Shown: piece after piece, positions 16,597-25,172 of the stretch
How the letters are laid out: each line of letters begins with the position of its first letter
Position numbering within the stretch: the stretch's first letter is position 1
Origin: an uncultured Ellagibacter sp.
GTDB lineage: Bacteria; Actinomycetota; Coriobacteriia; Coriobacteriales; Eggerthellaceae
DNA: 36,456 nucleotides
Assembly (NCBI RefSeq): GCF_934636505.1
Contig: NZ_CAKUAL010000015.1
Location: forward strand, 1 to 36,456
Direction of reading: 5' to 3'
Notes under the pieces: generated by a model
The model's input: the letters and a program-made list of their open reading frames with translations, nothing else
The model's database searches: none
Told to the model about the DNA's origin: nothing
Program-made: the position numbers and the translations under genes

Positions 16597-18222
16597 ATGG
16601 GCCAAGAGCTTCTCACCGGAACGGGCGCGCCTGCCGCGTCTGCGCCCGGCGTCGACCTCGCGTCCGAGCTGCATTTCACCCCGGCACTTCCCCTTCGCGG
16701 CGACATCCGCCAAACACCGCAAAGCCTCGTGATTGAAGGGGTGGCAAGCCGCGGCGGGCAGGCAACCGTCTTCAAGGCGCGCACGCCCGGCGGAGTGCCC
16801 GTCGCGGTGAAGGCGTTCGGGCGCGGCGAGGAGTGCGAGCTCGAGTGGCGCACCCTCGAGACGTTCTCGAACTTCCGCGTGCTTCCCCAAGCGTTTGCAA
16901 GCGGCATCGCAAGCGTTCCGTCCTCCTTCGGCGCCTGCGAGAAAAGCTGCATCGTCGAAGAGTGGCTCGAGGGCGACACCCTCGCGAAAAAGCTTCGCCG
17001 CATGGGGAGGAAAATGACGGTTGAAGAGGCGCTTTCGACCCTCTCGCCCATCGTCGGCTTTCTCGCAACGGCGGAAACGGAGCTTCGCGAGGGCGTGGTT
17101 CACCGCGATGTCAAGCCGAGCAACATCCTCATCGATTCGGCGGGGAGCGCGCGGCTCATCGATTTCGGCATCGCGCAGACCTCGCGCGGGCGTGAGCATC
17201 TCGCCTGGGGGACGCAGGGCTTCTCCTCTCCGGAGAGCTGCTTTCCGACGGGCGGCGAAGCCTGCCAGGGCAGCGACGCGTATTCGCTTGCGGCCACGCT
17301 GCTCGCGCTTCTTGCCGGCGAGGACAAGCCGCCTGCGTACGGCGTGGTTGTTCAGAGCGACGGTGCGCTTCGCTACGATCCCGCCTGGACAGACGAACGT
17401 GAGCGCGCGGCTCACGAGCAGTCGGGCGCGCCGTTCCCCAGATTTATCGAGAACGGGCGCGAGCTGGGCATCTACCTCGCCGAAGACGCGCTCAACGACT
17501 TTTTGCACGACGCCGAGACGGCCGCTTTCCTGGAAGAGGACATCGCCGAAACGCTGCGCTCCACCTACGGTGTCGAGGAGTCTCCTTCCGCCATCGGCAA
17601 AGCGGCGTGCGCTGCGCTCGATGCGTTCGACGCAAAGCTTCGCGCGACGCTCGGGGCGTGCCTGGCGCTCGATGCCTCGCGGCGCCCAACTACCTCGCAG
17701 CTGCAAAACGCCCTGCCGCGCGATAAGGCATCGTATCGCCACGAGCTTCACCTGTTGGGGCTGAATGCGGCGCTTGGTGGCGGGCGTATCTTGGCCCAAG
17801 ACGCGCCCTCGTTCGAGGGCGGCACGCTCGCGCAGGCGCTCGACGACTTCAATTCCGGGCGCTACGTGCAGGCGGTCGGCGTGTTCGAGCGCCTCGCGCG
17901 CCAAGGCTGCGTGAGCGCGCTGTACTACCTCGCCATCTGCGCGCGCGATAACCTCGGCGGCAGCTCGATCGCCTACTCGGAGGCCGACGTCATGCTGTTT
18001 ATGGGAGAGGCGGCGGCGAAGGGTGCCGTGGTGGCGCAGTTCTTTTTGGGGTGCGCGCTGTACTCCGGGTTCTACGTCGCGCAGGGCGCGGTCCACCACG
18101 TCGAGGAAAACCGCGAGCTCGGGCTTTCCTTCATCAGGAAATCGGCCGCAAGCGATGAGGCTCGCCAGAAGGAGGGTTTCCCGCCCGCCAAGGCATGGCT
18201 TCGGGAAAACGGCTTCGCATAG
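16597..18222 (+). CDS. Ser/Thr protein kinase with C-terminal Sel1-like repeats
   Basis: This 541-aa protein carries a eukaryotic-type kinase domain with apparently intact residues. They are a glycine-rich SRGGQATVFK (51-60), VAVK with Lys72, HRDVKPSNIL (169-178), DFG (189-191), an SPE in place of APE (211-213) and SDAYSLAATLLALL (226-239). Residues ~410-541 form helical repeats of Sel1/TPR type (FERLARQGCVSALYYLA, AAAKGAVVAQFFLGCA), likely for protein contacts. No membrane segment is seen, so it is cytoplasmic, unlike PknB-type receptors. AAAGGAGGT precedes ATG 16597, 49 nt after the lipoprotein gene. The likely partner is the FHA protein encoded opposite (18674-21385). Confidence 0.93.
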   Translation: MGQELLTGTGAPAASAPGVDLASELHFTPALPLRGDIRQTPQSLVIEGVASRGGQATVFKARTPGGVPVAVKAFGRGEECELEWRTLETFSNFRVLPQAFASGIASVPSSFGACEKSCIVEEWLEGDTLAKKLRRMGRKMTVEEALSTLSPIVGFLATAETELREGVVHRDVKPSNILIDSAGSARLIDFGIAQTSRGREHLAWGTQGFSSPESCFPTGGEACQGSDAYSLAATLLALLAGEDKPPAYGVVVQSDGALRYDPAWTDERERAAHEQSGAPFPRFIENGRELGIYLAEDALNDFLHDAETAAFLEEDIAETLRSTYGVEESPSAIGKAACAALDAFDAKLRATLGACLALDASRRPTTSQLQNALPRDKASYRHELHLLGLNAALGGGRILAQDAPSFEGGTLAQALDDFNSGRYVQAVGVFERLARQGCVSALYYLAICARDNLGGSSIAYSEADVMLFMGEAAAKGAVVAQFFLGCALYSGFYVAQGAVHHVEENRELGLSFIRKSAASDEARQKEGFPPAKAWLRENGFA

Positions 18223-18286
18223 CGTTGAGTTCGCCTTGAGCGCTGTGGGTTTGACCTGCATGTTCGCAATCTATTAGGAAGCTATC

Positions 18287-18625
18287 ATGAAATACGCCAA
18301 CACTGCGCCCCATGCGGGTGGTGCGTCCGCATGCGCGCGTTGCATCATTTTCTTCACCTGCACTGCAGAGGTGCGCATCAACGCGCATGAGGCCCGCACC
18401 TGCAATCGCCGCGCGTTGGGAAGCCTCGATGTGCGTCCCGACGAAAGCGACTGCGACCGTTGGATCGCGACGAATCGGGGCAAACGCTCGCTCTACGTGC
18501 AGCAGCCGAGCTTTTCGACCACGAACGTGCTTGAGCTGCGCCCGGGCTTTAGCTGCGCGCTTGTCGAGGGAAGCCGCATCGCGCTCTCTCCGCGCTCGGG
18601 CTGGGTGAACGTTTCGGTTCGATAG
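18287..18625 (+). CDS. Hypothetical 112-aa protein, cluster 1
   Basis: The product is not recognised. It has a CARC pair at residues 17-20, a middle part with NRRALGSLDVRPDESDCDRW and a probable β-rich end (NVLELRPGFSCALVEGSRIALSPRSGWVNVSV in parts). TTAGGAAG lies 6 nt before ATG 18287, 64 nt after the kinase stop. It is convergent with the FHA gene. The GC-rich frame could mislead, but the ribosome site and operon position support a real gene. Confidence 0.6.
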   Translation: MKYANTAPHAGGASACARCIIFFTCTAEVRINAHEARTCNRRALGSLDVRPDESDCDRWIATNRGKRSLYVQQPSFSTTNVLELRPGFSCALVEGSRIALSPRSGWVNVSVR

Positions 18626-18650
18626 TTTTTCGGCCTGCGACCTGCGTGCT

Positions 18651-18672
18651 CGCGCGCGAGGCCTCGCGCGCG
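18651..18672. terminator. GC-rich palindrome between convergent genes
   Basis: A perfect 22-bp palindrome (CGCGCGCGAGG and its complement) lies directly beside the stop codon of the FHA gene and 26 nt after the 112-aa gene. It could act as a two-way terminator. T5 at 18626-18630 lies before it on the plus strand rather than after. Confidence 0.4.
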
Positions 18673-18673
18673 G

Positions 18674-21385
18674 TCAGGCTTCTCTCACGCGCATGCACAG
18701 CGCGCCGTTACGCGCGCCGAACGAGACCACGCCGTTGGTGTCTTCCCGAACGGCGAAGCCGAACACGAGCGTGTCGCCGGGCATGATGCGCGCGCCCTGT
18801 TCCTCGACCGCGGCGCCTGCCCGCTTGGCCGTCTCGCGCATAAGCCGATCGTCGTCTGTGCACGAGGGCCCGAACGAAAGCGTTTGCGCGTCGGCGCAGT
18901 TGTTCGCCCCGAATCCGACGATCACGTTCGACACGCTGCCGTCGGCGTTCGAGCGCACGATGAGCGTGCCGTTCGAAGACGCCAAGTCGAAAACGAGCCA
19001 TCCGCGCGCTTTTCCCTGTGGCTCGCTTCCCGCATGCAGCAGCAAGGCGTGTTCTCGGGAGATCGGGTCTTGCGCGCGCCCGTCGGTGCCGCCTGCCAGG
19101 CACTCCTGCTGCCCCGGAAGGTTCAGAACGCCCCACGCCTCTTCGCCCGCGAACTCTTTGCGGCGACTCCCCAGTTTGTGGGGCTCGTTCTTCTCGAATG
19201 CGTGCCCGATTCCCGCGCGAGGGCGAAGCCACGGGTGAACGTGCAGCTCGCGCCCCTCTTCAAGGGCGTTGCGCACGACGCCGTCTACGATAAACGCGTC
19301 GAAGGCGAGCACCTGTCCCGCTTTCGGCTTTGCGGGCGAGGGAGCCGCCCCGCCGCCGGTGAGCAGGCCCTCTTGCGCGAGCGCCACCGATTCGTCGTCG
19401 GCGCGCTCGATGTCGAGCATCCAGCACAGCATGAGGCAAAGCGCGTGCTCGAGTTTGCAAGCCCATCCGTCCTCGCGCGAGGCTGCCGCTGCAAGCAGCC
19501 GCTTTACGGTGTACGTGCGCGCCGTCGATGAGACGTATTCGCTTGCGCCGGTCACAGCTGCGTCGTGGATGAGCGCGTCTTTCAGCGCCGATGCGAACTC
19601 CTCGATCTCGGTATCGGTCGCCTCATCGAAGAAGAAGTGCCACAGCAGTGCCTCCCAGGGATCTTCGCCGTGCAGCATTTCGTTCGGGACCTTCGCGACT
19701 GCGCGGTTGCGCACGACAGCAAGCGGGTCGGCAAGGTAGTCCTCGTATTCCCGAAGGCGGCCTTCCTTTTCCGCCGCATTTCTGGAGAGCTTCTTGTTCT
19801 CCCACAGCGCCTTCGCGCGCCCGTTGCCGTTTTTGCCCGACAGGTCGTCGGTCTTTACGACCGTGGGAAGCAGCATGCTGTAGCAATCGTCGCGAGTGAC
19901 GCCTCCGACCGGCTCTTTCGAAGCCGCGCCTTTCCCGCTCTTTACTTTGGGAGCTGATGAATACTTGGGAAGCATCTCGGCGAGGCGCAGTGCCAGCAGG
20001 TCCAAAAGCCAGTAATCGCTATGGCGGCGCGAGCGCTCTTGGCGCAACCAGGTGGAAGTTTCGGCACCTGAATACACACCGAGCTCGCCGCCGAGCACGA
20101 AGCGCCCTCGAAGGCGCAGCTCGATGCGGCGCACGCGGTCGGCCTGCATCATCGGAAGGCCGCACGAGATGCGGATTTCCTCGGCAGTTTTCGCGAGCGT
20201 CTGCGGCGGGGCGTCGGCGTCGATGATGGGAGCGATGCGCGCACGGTACACGGCGCGCTCGACGGGGGTCATGTCCTGCTCGACGCCGTTTCGGAAGATG
20301 AGCGCCTCGGGATCGCGGGCGGCGGCCTTGCTTTCCGGTGATGCGCTACCCGCGGCGGACCCGCCGCGCGCCTCGGTTGCGCAGCTCGCAGAGCCAGCTT
20401 CTCCTGCGACTCCTTCGAGCGCTGCGAAGCTCGCCTGATTCGTGGCGCTCGCGACATCGACGATGCCCGCAAGGCCCGCATTACCCGCCGCGAGCTTCGC
20501 CGTGGGGACAATCGCCGTGCGCGCACACGGGGCCTCTGTCTTGCCACCGCGCGGCGCTGCGGCGGAGAACACCACCTTATGCACCCCGTCGGAGCCGCGA
20601 TCGAGGATATCGAGCATGGCCTCGCGGCTCGTCCCCCGCGTTGCGGAGTGCGCAGCGAGGGACTCGAGCAGCTCGCCCTCGGTCGGCTTGCGCGCTCCCT
20701 GCAGCGAATCCTCGAGCTTGCGGTATGCCTTGATGATCGCGAAGTACTTTCTCGCCTCGTGCTCGCTTCGAAGAGCCGTTTTCTGCGCATAGCACTCGCA
20801 CAGGCGGCGCTCCACAGGCTTCTTGTTCGTCGAGACCCAACTGTTCAGCACGTGGGCTTCCGACAAATCGAACGTGTCGATCGAGTCCTCCACGGCGAGG
20901 CGCACTGCATGGTGGTACTCGGCGCCCAGGTCATGCGCCTCAAATAGCCGCTTGTAGCCCTTCGTGGCGGCGTATGCGGCATCGAGGTGCGCTTCGATAA
21001 GGCACTCCCGCGCGAGCTTTCCCGCCTTGGCGAGCAGCGCAAGCTTCACTTCCGCGTCGTTGTCGAGCCAGTCCTCTGCGTCGCGCGGTTTGCCCTTGAT
21101 CCGCTTCTCGGCAATCGTGCGCGCATGCTCGATGCCCTCTTGCAGCAGCGCATCCGAGTAGGGCAAGCCGTCCCTTCCGGTGCCTTCCTGCCCGCGTCGC
21201 CCGCCCTGCCGTCCGCGCTGGGCGCGAAGGGCGGCACGCTCGGCGCGGCGGCGAGCTTTCGCGTCTTCGCCTGCGCTTTCGCTGTCATGAGCGCGTTCCT
21301 CGTCGTTGTTCTGCCCATATTCGGCATACTCGCCCTTCGGCACGGCAGCACCCTTCCCGTAAAGCCCTGCATTCGTTTCGACCAT
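18674..21385 (-). CDS. Diverged sigma-70-like factor fused to a C-terminal FHA domain
   Basis: By eye, residues ~125-260 follow sigma-70 regions 2-3: ARECLIEAHLDAAYAATKGYKR matches the AKKEMVEANL...IAKKY block, then AVEDSIDTFD, PVERRLCECYA, and ARKPTEGELLESLA like GREPTPEELAERM. Residues ~371-430 resemble region 4: TPVERAVYRARI, TLAKTAEEI, ADRVRRIELRLRGRF. An Ala-rich linker separates them. Residues ~760-890 are an FHA domain (ISREHA 775-780, FDLASSNGT 799-807, PGDTLVFG 869-876) with an insertion. The middle (440-740) is unknown and helical. FHA domains bind phosphothreonine, so the kinase at 16597 may control it. Start ATG 21385 lacks a good ribosome site; GTG 21343 has GGGAAGGG and may be the true start. 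FHA is more certain than sigma. Confidence 0.75.
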   Translation of the reverse strand: MVETNAGLYGKGAAVPKGEYAEYGQNNDEERAHDSESAGEDAKARRRAERAALRAQRGRQGGRRGQEGTGRDGLPYSDALLQEGIEHARTIAEKRIKGKPRDAEDWLDNDAEVKLALLAKAGKLARECLIEAHLDAAYAATKGYKRLFEAHDLGAEYHHAVRLAVEDSIDTFDLSEAHVLNSWVSTNKKPVERRLCECYAQKTALRSEHEARKYFAIIKAYRKLEDSLQGARKPTEGELLESLAAHSATRGTSREAMLDILDRGSDGVHKVVFSAAAPRGGKTEAPCARTAIVPTAKLAAGNAGLAGIVDVASATNQASFAALEGVAGEAGSASCATEARGGSAAGSASPESKAAARDPEALIFRNGVEQDMTPVERAVYRARIAPIIDADAPPQTLAKTAEEIRISCGLPMMQADRVRRIELRLRGRFVLGGELGVYSGAETSTWLRQERSRRHSDYWLLDLLALRLAEMLPKYSSAPKVKSGKGAASKEPVGGVTRDDCYSMLLPTVVKTDDLSGKNGNGRAKALWENKKLSRNAAEKEGRLREYEDYLADPLAVVRNRAVAKVPNEMLHGEDPWEALLWHFFFDEATDTEIEEFASALKDALIHDAAVTGASEYVSSTARTYTVKRLLAAAASREDGWACKLEHALCLMLCWMLDIERADDESVALAQEGLLTGGGAAPSPAKPKAGQVLAFDAFIVDGVVRNALEEGRELHVHPWLRPRAGIGHAFEKNEPHKLGSRRKEFAGEEAWGVLNLPGQQECLAGGTDGRAQDPISREHALLLHAGSEPQGKARGWLVFDLASSNGTLIVRSNADGSVSNVIVGFGANNCADAQTLSFGPSCTDDDRLMRETAKRAGAAVEEQGARIMPGDTLVFGFAVREDTNGVVSFGARNGALCMRVREA

Positions 21386-21533
21386 TGTAATTTGTCGAGC
21401 GAGCGAAATATCCCACGTTTTCCCCTTGCGTGGCAGTGAGGCGATGAAAGACGTGCTCTTTTGCGACACGGGCGCAACGTGCGAAAGCCGAGGTCTGCGC
21501 CGCATCACCGCCGGCGCGGGTCGTGCTCGCGTT

Positions 21534-21564
21534 TTCCAGAAAAATCTGCGCGCGTTTTTCATGT
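21534..21564 (+). promoter_or_regulatory. Cluster-specific 31-bp element, copy 2
   Basis: This matches 27 of 31 bases of the element at 13129-13159, including all of TTCCAGAAAAA, GCGCGC and CATGT. The dyad GAAAAA-N3-GCGC-N3-TTTTTC is perfect here. It lies 36 nt before the ATG at 21600 and 149 bp from the start of the divergent sigma/FHA gene. No third copy was found in the window by reading. Confidence 0.6.
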
Positions 21565-21599
21565 GGTTGGTAGAAGTTCAACGAACGGAAGGAGAAGTT

Positions 21600-22421
21600 A
21601 TGAGCGATTTCAACAACGGCGCGAGCGACGGATCTTGCAGCGCTCGTGCACCTCGCAATGAAGGCAACGGCGCAGGTGACAAGGCCACTGAGGATGCATT
21701 ATGCAATGGCGGTAAGCGCCGCAGTGACGCTGGCGGCTCCTACCACCATTCTCGCGGCAGCATTTTCGATAGCTTCTTCAACGATGACTACGACGAAGAG
21801 CCCAATGACGAAATCGACATTGAGATGGAGCGATTTTTCAGGGGCGTGAACGCTATCAAGGTCCGCCTCTCTCATGCAATCGAAGCCCTGTTCGGGATGC
21901 TCATGTCGCGCTCGATGGGGCGCGCCAACTTCGTGGCGGTAACGTTTGCGCTCCTCATCTGCACGCGCGCGATTGGGGCGGTGTTCATTGATGCGGACGC
22001 GCTCTGCGAGCTCAATGCCCTCGCGTTCGCCGTGTCGCTTGCCGTGCTCGCCGTGTGCGCGATTTCCAGGAAATGCCCCGCCAATGCCCTCTCAGCGGTC
22101 GTGATCGCCTGCCTTCCGGCCCTTATCGAAATCGTTACCACATGCACGGTTCATGGCTCGGACGCCGACGTCTTCGTGCGCATTATGAGCGGGATGCTGC
22201 TTGGCATTGGCGCGGGAGCGGCTCTCGCGGTCGTGTTGTCCCTGGTGAGCGACTGTGAGGACGAGGACGTCGCCTGCGCGCGCATACTTGCCGGCCCGTT
22301 ATGGGGTGCAGTTATTGGGGCTACCGCTGCGCTCGTTTGCGATATCGCGCCCTACATCGCACGTGAAATCGCCTTCGGCGTGGACCCTCTGTACGTGAGC
22401 TATCTAGAGCTTGCAATCTAG
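21600..22421 (+). CDS. Membrane protein of cluster 1 with polar N-terminal region
   Basis: The 273-aa product has a polar, Gly/Ser/Asp/Glu-rich N terminus (1-~75, including NDDYDEEPNDEIDIEMER). About five or six hydrophobic segments follow (for example FVAVTFALLICTRAIGAVF and LSAVVIACLPALIEIV). It belongs to no family I know. ATG 21600 has AAGGAG 6 nt upstream. It is transcribed away from the sigma/FHA gene and shares the upstream 31-bp element with the main operon of the cluster. It is therefore probably a co-regulated part of the same system. Confidence 0.8.
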   Translation: MSDFNNGASDGSCSARAPRNEGNGAGDKATEDALCNGGKRRSDAGGSYHHSRGSIFDSFFNDDYDEEPNDEIDIEMERFFRGVNAIKVRLSHAIEALFGMLMSRSMGRANFVAVTFALLICTRAIGAVFIDADALCELNALAFAVSLAVLAVCAISRKCPANALSAVVIACLPALIEIVTTCTVHGSDADVFVRIMSGMLLGIGAGAALAVVLSLVSDCEDEDVACARILAGPLWGAVIGATAALVCDIAPYIAREIAFGVDPLYVSYLELAI

Positions 22422-22516
22422 TCTTTGCTGCAACTGGCGCCCGGGACGCCTCAACTCGTGCAGCGTCCCCGCCCCCTTCCCGTTCTGGAAGACCCTTCTT
22501 TTTCCGCCCAGTATAC

Positions 22517-22555
22517 AAAGCGGAGGCTGCCACATCGTTCGGCAGCCCCCGCTTT
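22517..22555. terminator. Bidirectional hairpin terminator
   Basis: A 15-bp stem with one mismatch (AAAGCGGAGGCTGCC at 22517-22531 with GGCAGCCCCCGCTTT at 22541-22555) and a 9-nt loop lies between two convergent genes. The A/T ends of the stem give a short U-run in either direction. Confidence 0.7.
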
Positions 22556-22586
22556 CGGTCTGATGGTGATTGTAGCGCGTGATAGG

Positions 22587-22820
22587 CTACTTTGCGGCTT
22601 CGCCCGTCGAGTCGCTGTGGAAATTAGAGTAACCGCCCACGGCGTTCGCGTTGAAGCGGCCCTCGGTCTTCGAGAAGAACACCTGCGTTACCATGAGGTC
22701 CTTGATGGTGACGCCGACGGCGCCCATGGCCTCTTTTTGGTTCTTCCCCTCATCGATGAGCGCGTTGAGCACTTCGGCCTTTTTCGAGGACTCCAGAGCC
22801 ATGAATTCTGCACGATCCAT
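22587..22820 (-). CDS. Small HTH-like protein
   Basis: This 77-aa protein has a short helical N terminus (MDRAEFMALESSKKAEVLN), a probable helix-turn-helix (LIDEGKNQKEAMGAVGVTIKDL in parts) and a glycine/serine-rich end. It resembles small DNA-binding proteins of Gram-positive bacteria in which eGKsqkEam is typical, but I cannot name the family. ATG 22820 was chosen because GGGAGG lies 6-7 nt upstream; the frame is open for ten more codons. It stands alone, convergent with cluster 1 and upstream of the symporter gene's 3' end. Confidence 0.75.
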   Translation of the reverse strand: MDRAEFMALESSKKAEVLNALIDEGKNQKEAMGAVGVTIKDLMVTQVFFSKTEGRFNANAVGGYSNFHSDSTGEAAK

Positions 22821-22902
22821 TGTCAGCCTCCCTTGATACGGCGCGAGCAATATGTGCCTTAAATTATAAGAACTGGAACCCTTTCGTTTAAGGATGTTTC
22901 CG

Positions 22903-22922
22903 TTTCCCGATAGTTCGGGAAT
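22903..22922 (-). terminator. Short hairpin after the AGCS symporter gene
   Basis: TCCCGA-TAGT-TCGGGA (22905-22920) forms a 6-bp stem just past the symporter stop codon. It is short and lacks a U-tract, so this is a weak call. It overlaps the second copy of GTTTCCGTTTCCCG (22896-22909). Confidence 0.3.
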
Positions 22923-22925
22923 AAC

Positions 22926-24440
22926 CTATTTCAGGCCGACGTAATCGGTCTCGATCGCCTCGTCGAGGTATTCCTTCACGGGCGGCTCGCCGAAGTCGCG
23001 CACCTCCTCAAGATGCCAGCAGTCGGTTTTCGGCATGCCGGGAATGCTGTCGGCGACGAAGATGGGGTCCTTGCCTGCCTTGCGCTGCGCCGAGTAATCG
23101 TCGAGTGCGGCGAGCGCCCATTTGCCGAGTAGCAGGATGGCGATGAGGTTCATGATCGCCATGAGGCCCATGAAGATGTCGGCTAAGTTCCACGCCAGAT
23201 CGAAGCTGTTCGTGGCGCCGTAGAAGATGACGAGCAGGCACACGATGCGGAAGACCGTGAGCAGCGCCTTGCTATCGCCCTTGATGAAGCGCAGGTTGCT
23301 TTCGGCGTAGAAGTAGTTGCCGATAAGGCTTGAGTACGCGAACGCGAAGATGGCGAACGTGATGAAGTGGATGCCCGCTTCGCCGACGGAGTTGTTCACG
23401 GCCATCTGCACGAGCGGCATGCCGTTGAGGTTTGCGGCGGCTGCGGGATCCTGCACGTAGAACACGAGCACCATCATCGCCGAGCAGGTGCAGATGAGCA
23501 GCGTATCGATGTAGACCGACAGGCTCTGCACGAGGCCCTGCTTCACCGGATGGGACACGCTTGCGGTTGCTGCGGCGTTCGGTGCGGAGCCCATGCCGGC
23601 CTCGTTGGAGTACAGGCCGCGCTTGATGCCAAGCATGACGACCGAGCCCGCAAAGCCGCCGAAGATCGACTGGAAGTCGAACGCCGAGGAGAAGACGAGC
23701 GCGAAGACCTGGGGCAGCCAGGTGATGTTGGTGATGGTCGTCCAGAGCGCAATCGCGATGTAGGCGATGGCCATGATAGGAACCACGATCGACGTGATGA
23801 CGCTGATGCGCTTCGTTCCGCCGAAGATGACGGCGGCGGTCATCACGGCGAGCACGATGCCCGACGCGATGGCGGCCTTCGGCATGGCCTCGCCGGGCAG
23901 GTAGTACTCGAGCGCGCTCGTGGCGTTGAACGCCTGCAGGCCGTTGAAGCCGAAAGCGAAGCACAAGATCAGCAGCACGGAGAACAGCACGCCGAGCCCG
24001 CGGCTGCCGAGCGCCTGGTGGATATAGTATGCGGGGCCGCCGCGGAACTCGCCGTCCTTGCCGCGCACCTTCCAGATCTGCGCGAGCGTGGACTCGATGA
24101 ACGCAGATGCTGCGCCCACGATGGCCATAAGCCCCATCCAGAACACCGCACCCGGGCCGCCAGTGGCAAGCGCGGTGGCGACGCCTGCGATGTTGCCCGT
24201 GCCCACGCGGCTCGCGGTCGATACCATGAGCGCCTGGAACGACGAGATGGAGCGTTTGCCTTCGACATGTTTCTTCTCGGTGATCTGGGTAAACATGTCT
24301 TTGATGTAGCGGATCTGCACCGCCTTGGTGCGGATGGTGTAGTAGATGCCCACGATGACGAGCAGGGCGAGCAAGATGTAGGTGTACAGAAAACCGTCGA
24401 TTTGCCCGCTGACGTCGATGAGCCATGCGTTGAAGTCCAT
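22926..24440 (-). CDS. Alanine/glycine:cation symporter (AGCS family, AlsT-like)
   Basis: The 504-aa membrane protein imports a small neutral amino acid with sodium or protons. Family signatures are clear: GTGNIAGVATALATGGPGAVFWM (residues ~95-117, key GTGNIAGV), EFRGGPAYYIHQALG, KRISVITSIVVPIMA and KRGLYSNEAGMGSAPNAAATA in parts. About ten or eleven hydrophobic segments are present. The length fits the family. ATG 24440 follows GGGGAAAGG at 5 nt; the frame remains open to 24884, but that part overlaps repeats and lacks family similarity. A TATTAT on the minus strand near 24513-24518 could be its -10. It stands alone and shows no link to the clusters on either side. Confidence 0.95.
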   Translation of the reverse strand: MDFNAWLIDVSGQIDGFLYTYILLALLVIVGIYYTIRTKAVQIRYIKDMFTQITEKKHVEGKRSISSFQALMVSTASRVGTGNIAGVATALATGGPGAVFWMGLMAIVGAASAFIESTLAQIWKVRGKDGEFRGGPAYYIHQALGSRGLGVLFSVLLILCFAFGFNGLQAFNATSALEYYLPGEAMPKAAIASGIVLAVMTAAVIFGGTKRISVITSIVVPIMAIAYIAIALWTTITNITWLPQVFALVFSSAFDFQSIFGGFAGSVVMLGIKRGLYSNEAGMGSAPNAAATASVSHPVKQGLVQSLSVYIDTLLICTCSAMMVLVFYVQDPAAAANLNGMPLVQMAVNNSVGEAGIHFITFAIFAFAYSSLIGNYFYAESNLRFIKGDSKALLTVFRIVCLLVIFYGATNSFDLAWNLADIFMGLMAIMNLIAILLLGKWALAALDDYSAQRKAGKDPIFVADSIPGMPKTDCWHLEEVRDFGEPPVKEYLDEAIETDYVGLK

Positions 24441-24811
24441 ATGTGCCTTTCCCCAGATAATCCCAACCAAGTTATCGCGCGTGGGCTTGGTTGCCACCAC
24501 GCGATGCAAATTTACATAATACTGCAATTCCGCGAGAAAGTATGCGACGACATCAGGTGTTTTGCCGTAGCGAATAGGCACACCGCGCGGGTTAATCTGA
24601 TTTCGCGCGTTCTGCGGCTGTTGCGCCTTGAACCGGGGAGCCGCTGCCCCTGCTGCCCTTGCGACCAGGGCCATGAAGCCGCAATCAGACTTCACGACCT
24701 GAGCTGGGAATCGCCTCCCTTGCGGTCTTGTACCTTGCTGCTGTTGATGGGCTCCTGATTCATGGCGCATCAAGGAGTAGAGCAATCGCCCCCTTTCTAC
24801 TGCGTTGACTA

Positions 24812-24975
24812 TTTCGCTCGATGTGCGCAGGTTTTGCTGCAGCTTGCTTGTACATTGCCGGTATGCAGGCGAGCGCTTCTTCATAGCGTCAGGTCAGGGA
24901 GGTGCGGTTTTTCCTGGTCTTGTCGTCTTAGGCAGCCCACCGCCCGCCGTAAAAACCTGCGCACATCGAGCGAAA
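24812..24975. repeat. Repeat B: perfect 24-bp inverted repeats around 116 bp
   Basis: The arms at 24812-24835 and 24952-24975 are exact complements of one another and contain GCTCGATGTGCGCAGGTTTT. A single arm recurs at 5214-5233. No transposase or target duplication was noticed. It may be a non-autonomous palindromic element such as a MITE, or a strong RNA hairpin. Confidence 0.8.
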
Positions 24976-25029
24976 AGAGTATTCGGGACGCTGCGCACTC
25001 GTTCAGCTCTTCGTTGAAAGCGCCTTGTC

Positions 25030-25172
25030 GTGGACAAAAATTGTCGATATGTGAGGGGCTTTATTCACCTATCTTTCTCTTAAAAATTCTGACCTGGGCA
25101 AACGCAGGACAAAGCGAGCAGAAGCCCCCTACCAGCCAACTCTAGGCTCACATATCGACGATTTTTGTCCAC
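25030..25172 (-). repeat. Repeat A, copy 1 (inverted relative to copy 2)
   Basis: The 26-bp arms (25030-25055, 25147-25172) start GTGGACAAAAAT and end ATATGTGAG, and pair with one mismatch. The interior holds GACCTGGGCAAACG, whose reverse complement lies in copy 2 (33562-33704). Both copies share about 30 bp of similar sequence just after the right arm. The two copies bracket cluster 2. Confidence 0.85.

Noticed and set aside
16528..18261. 577-codon minus-strand frame opposite the kinase
   Set aside because: The plus strand has an intact kinase with all motifs; the antisense frame has no recognisable domain.
10733..22909. GTTTCCGTTTCCCG at 10733-10746 and 22896-22909
   Set aside because: Exact 14-bp match, but the contexts differ (divergent promoter versus after a gene) and chance or simple-sequence origin is plausible.
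24812..25172. CRISPR array
   Set aside because: The repeats are inverted pairs of two different families, not regularly spaced direct repeats, and there are no cas genes.
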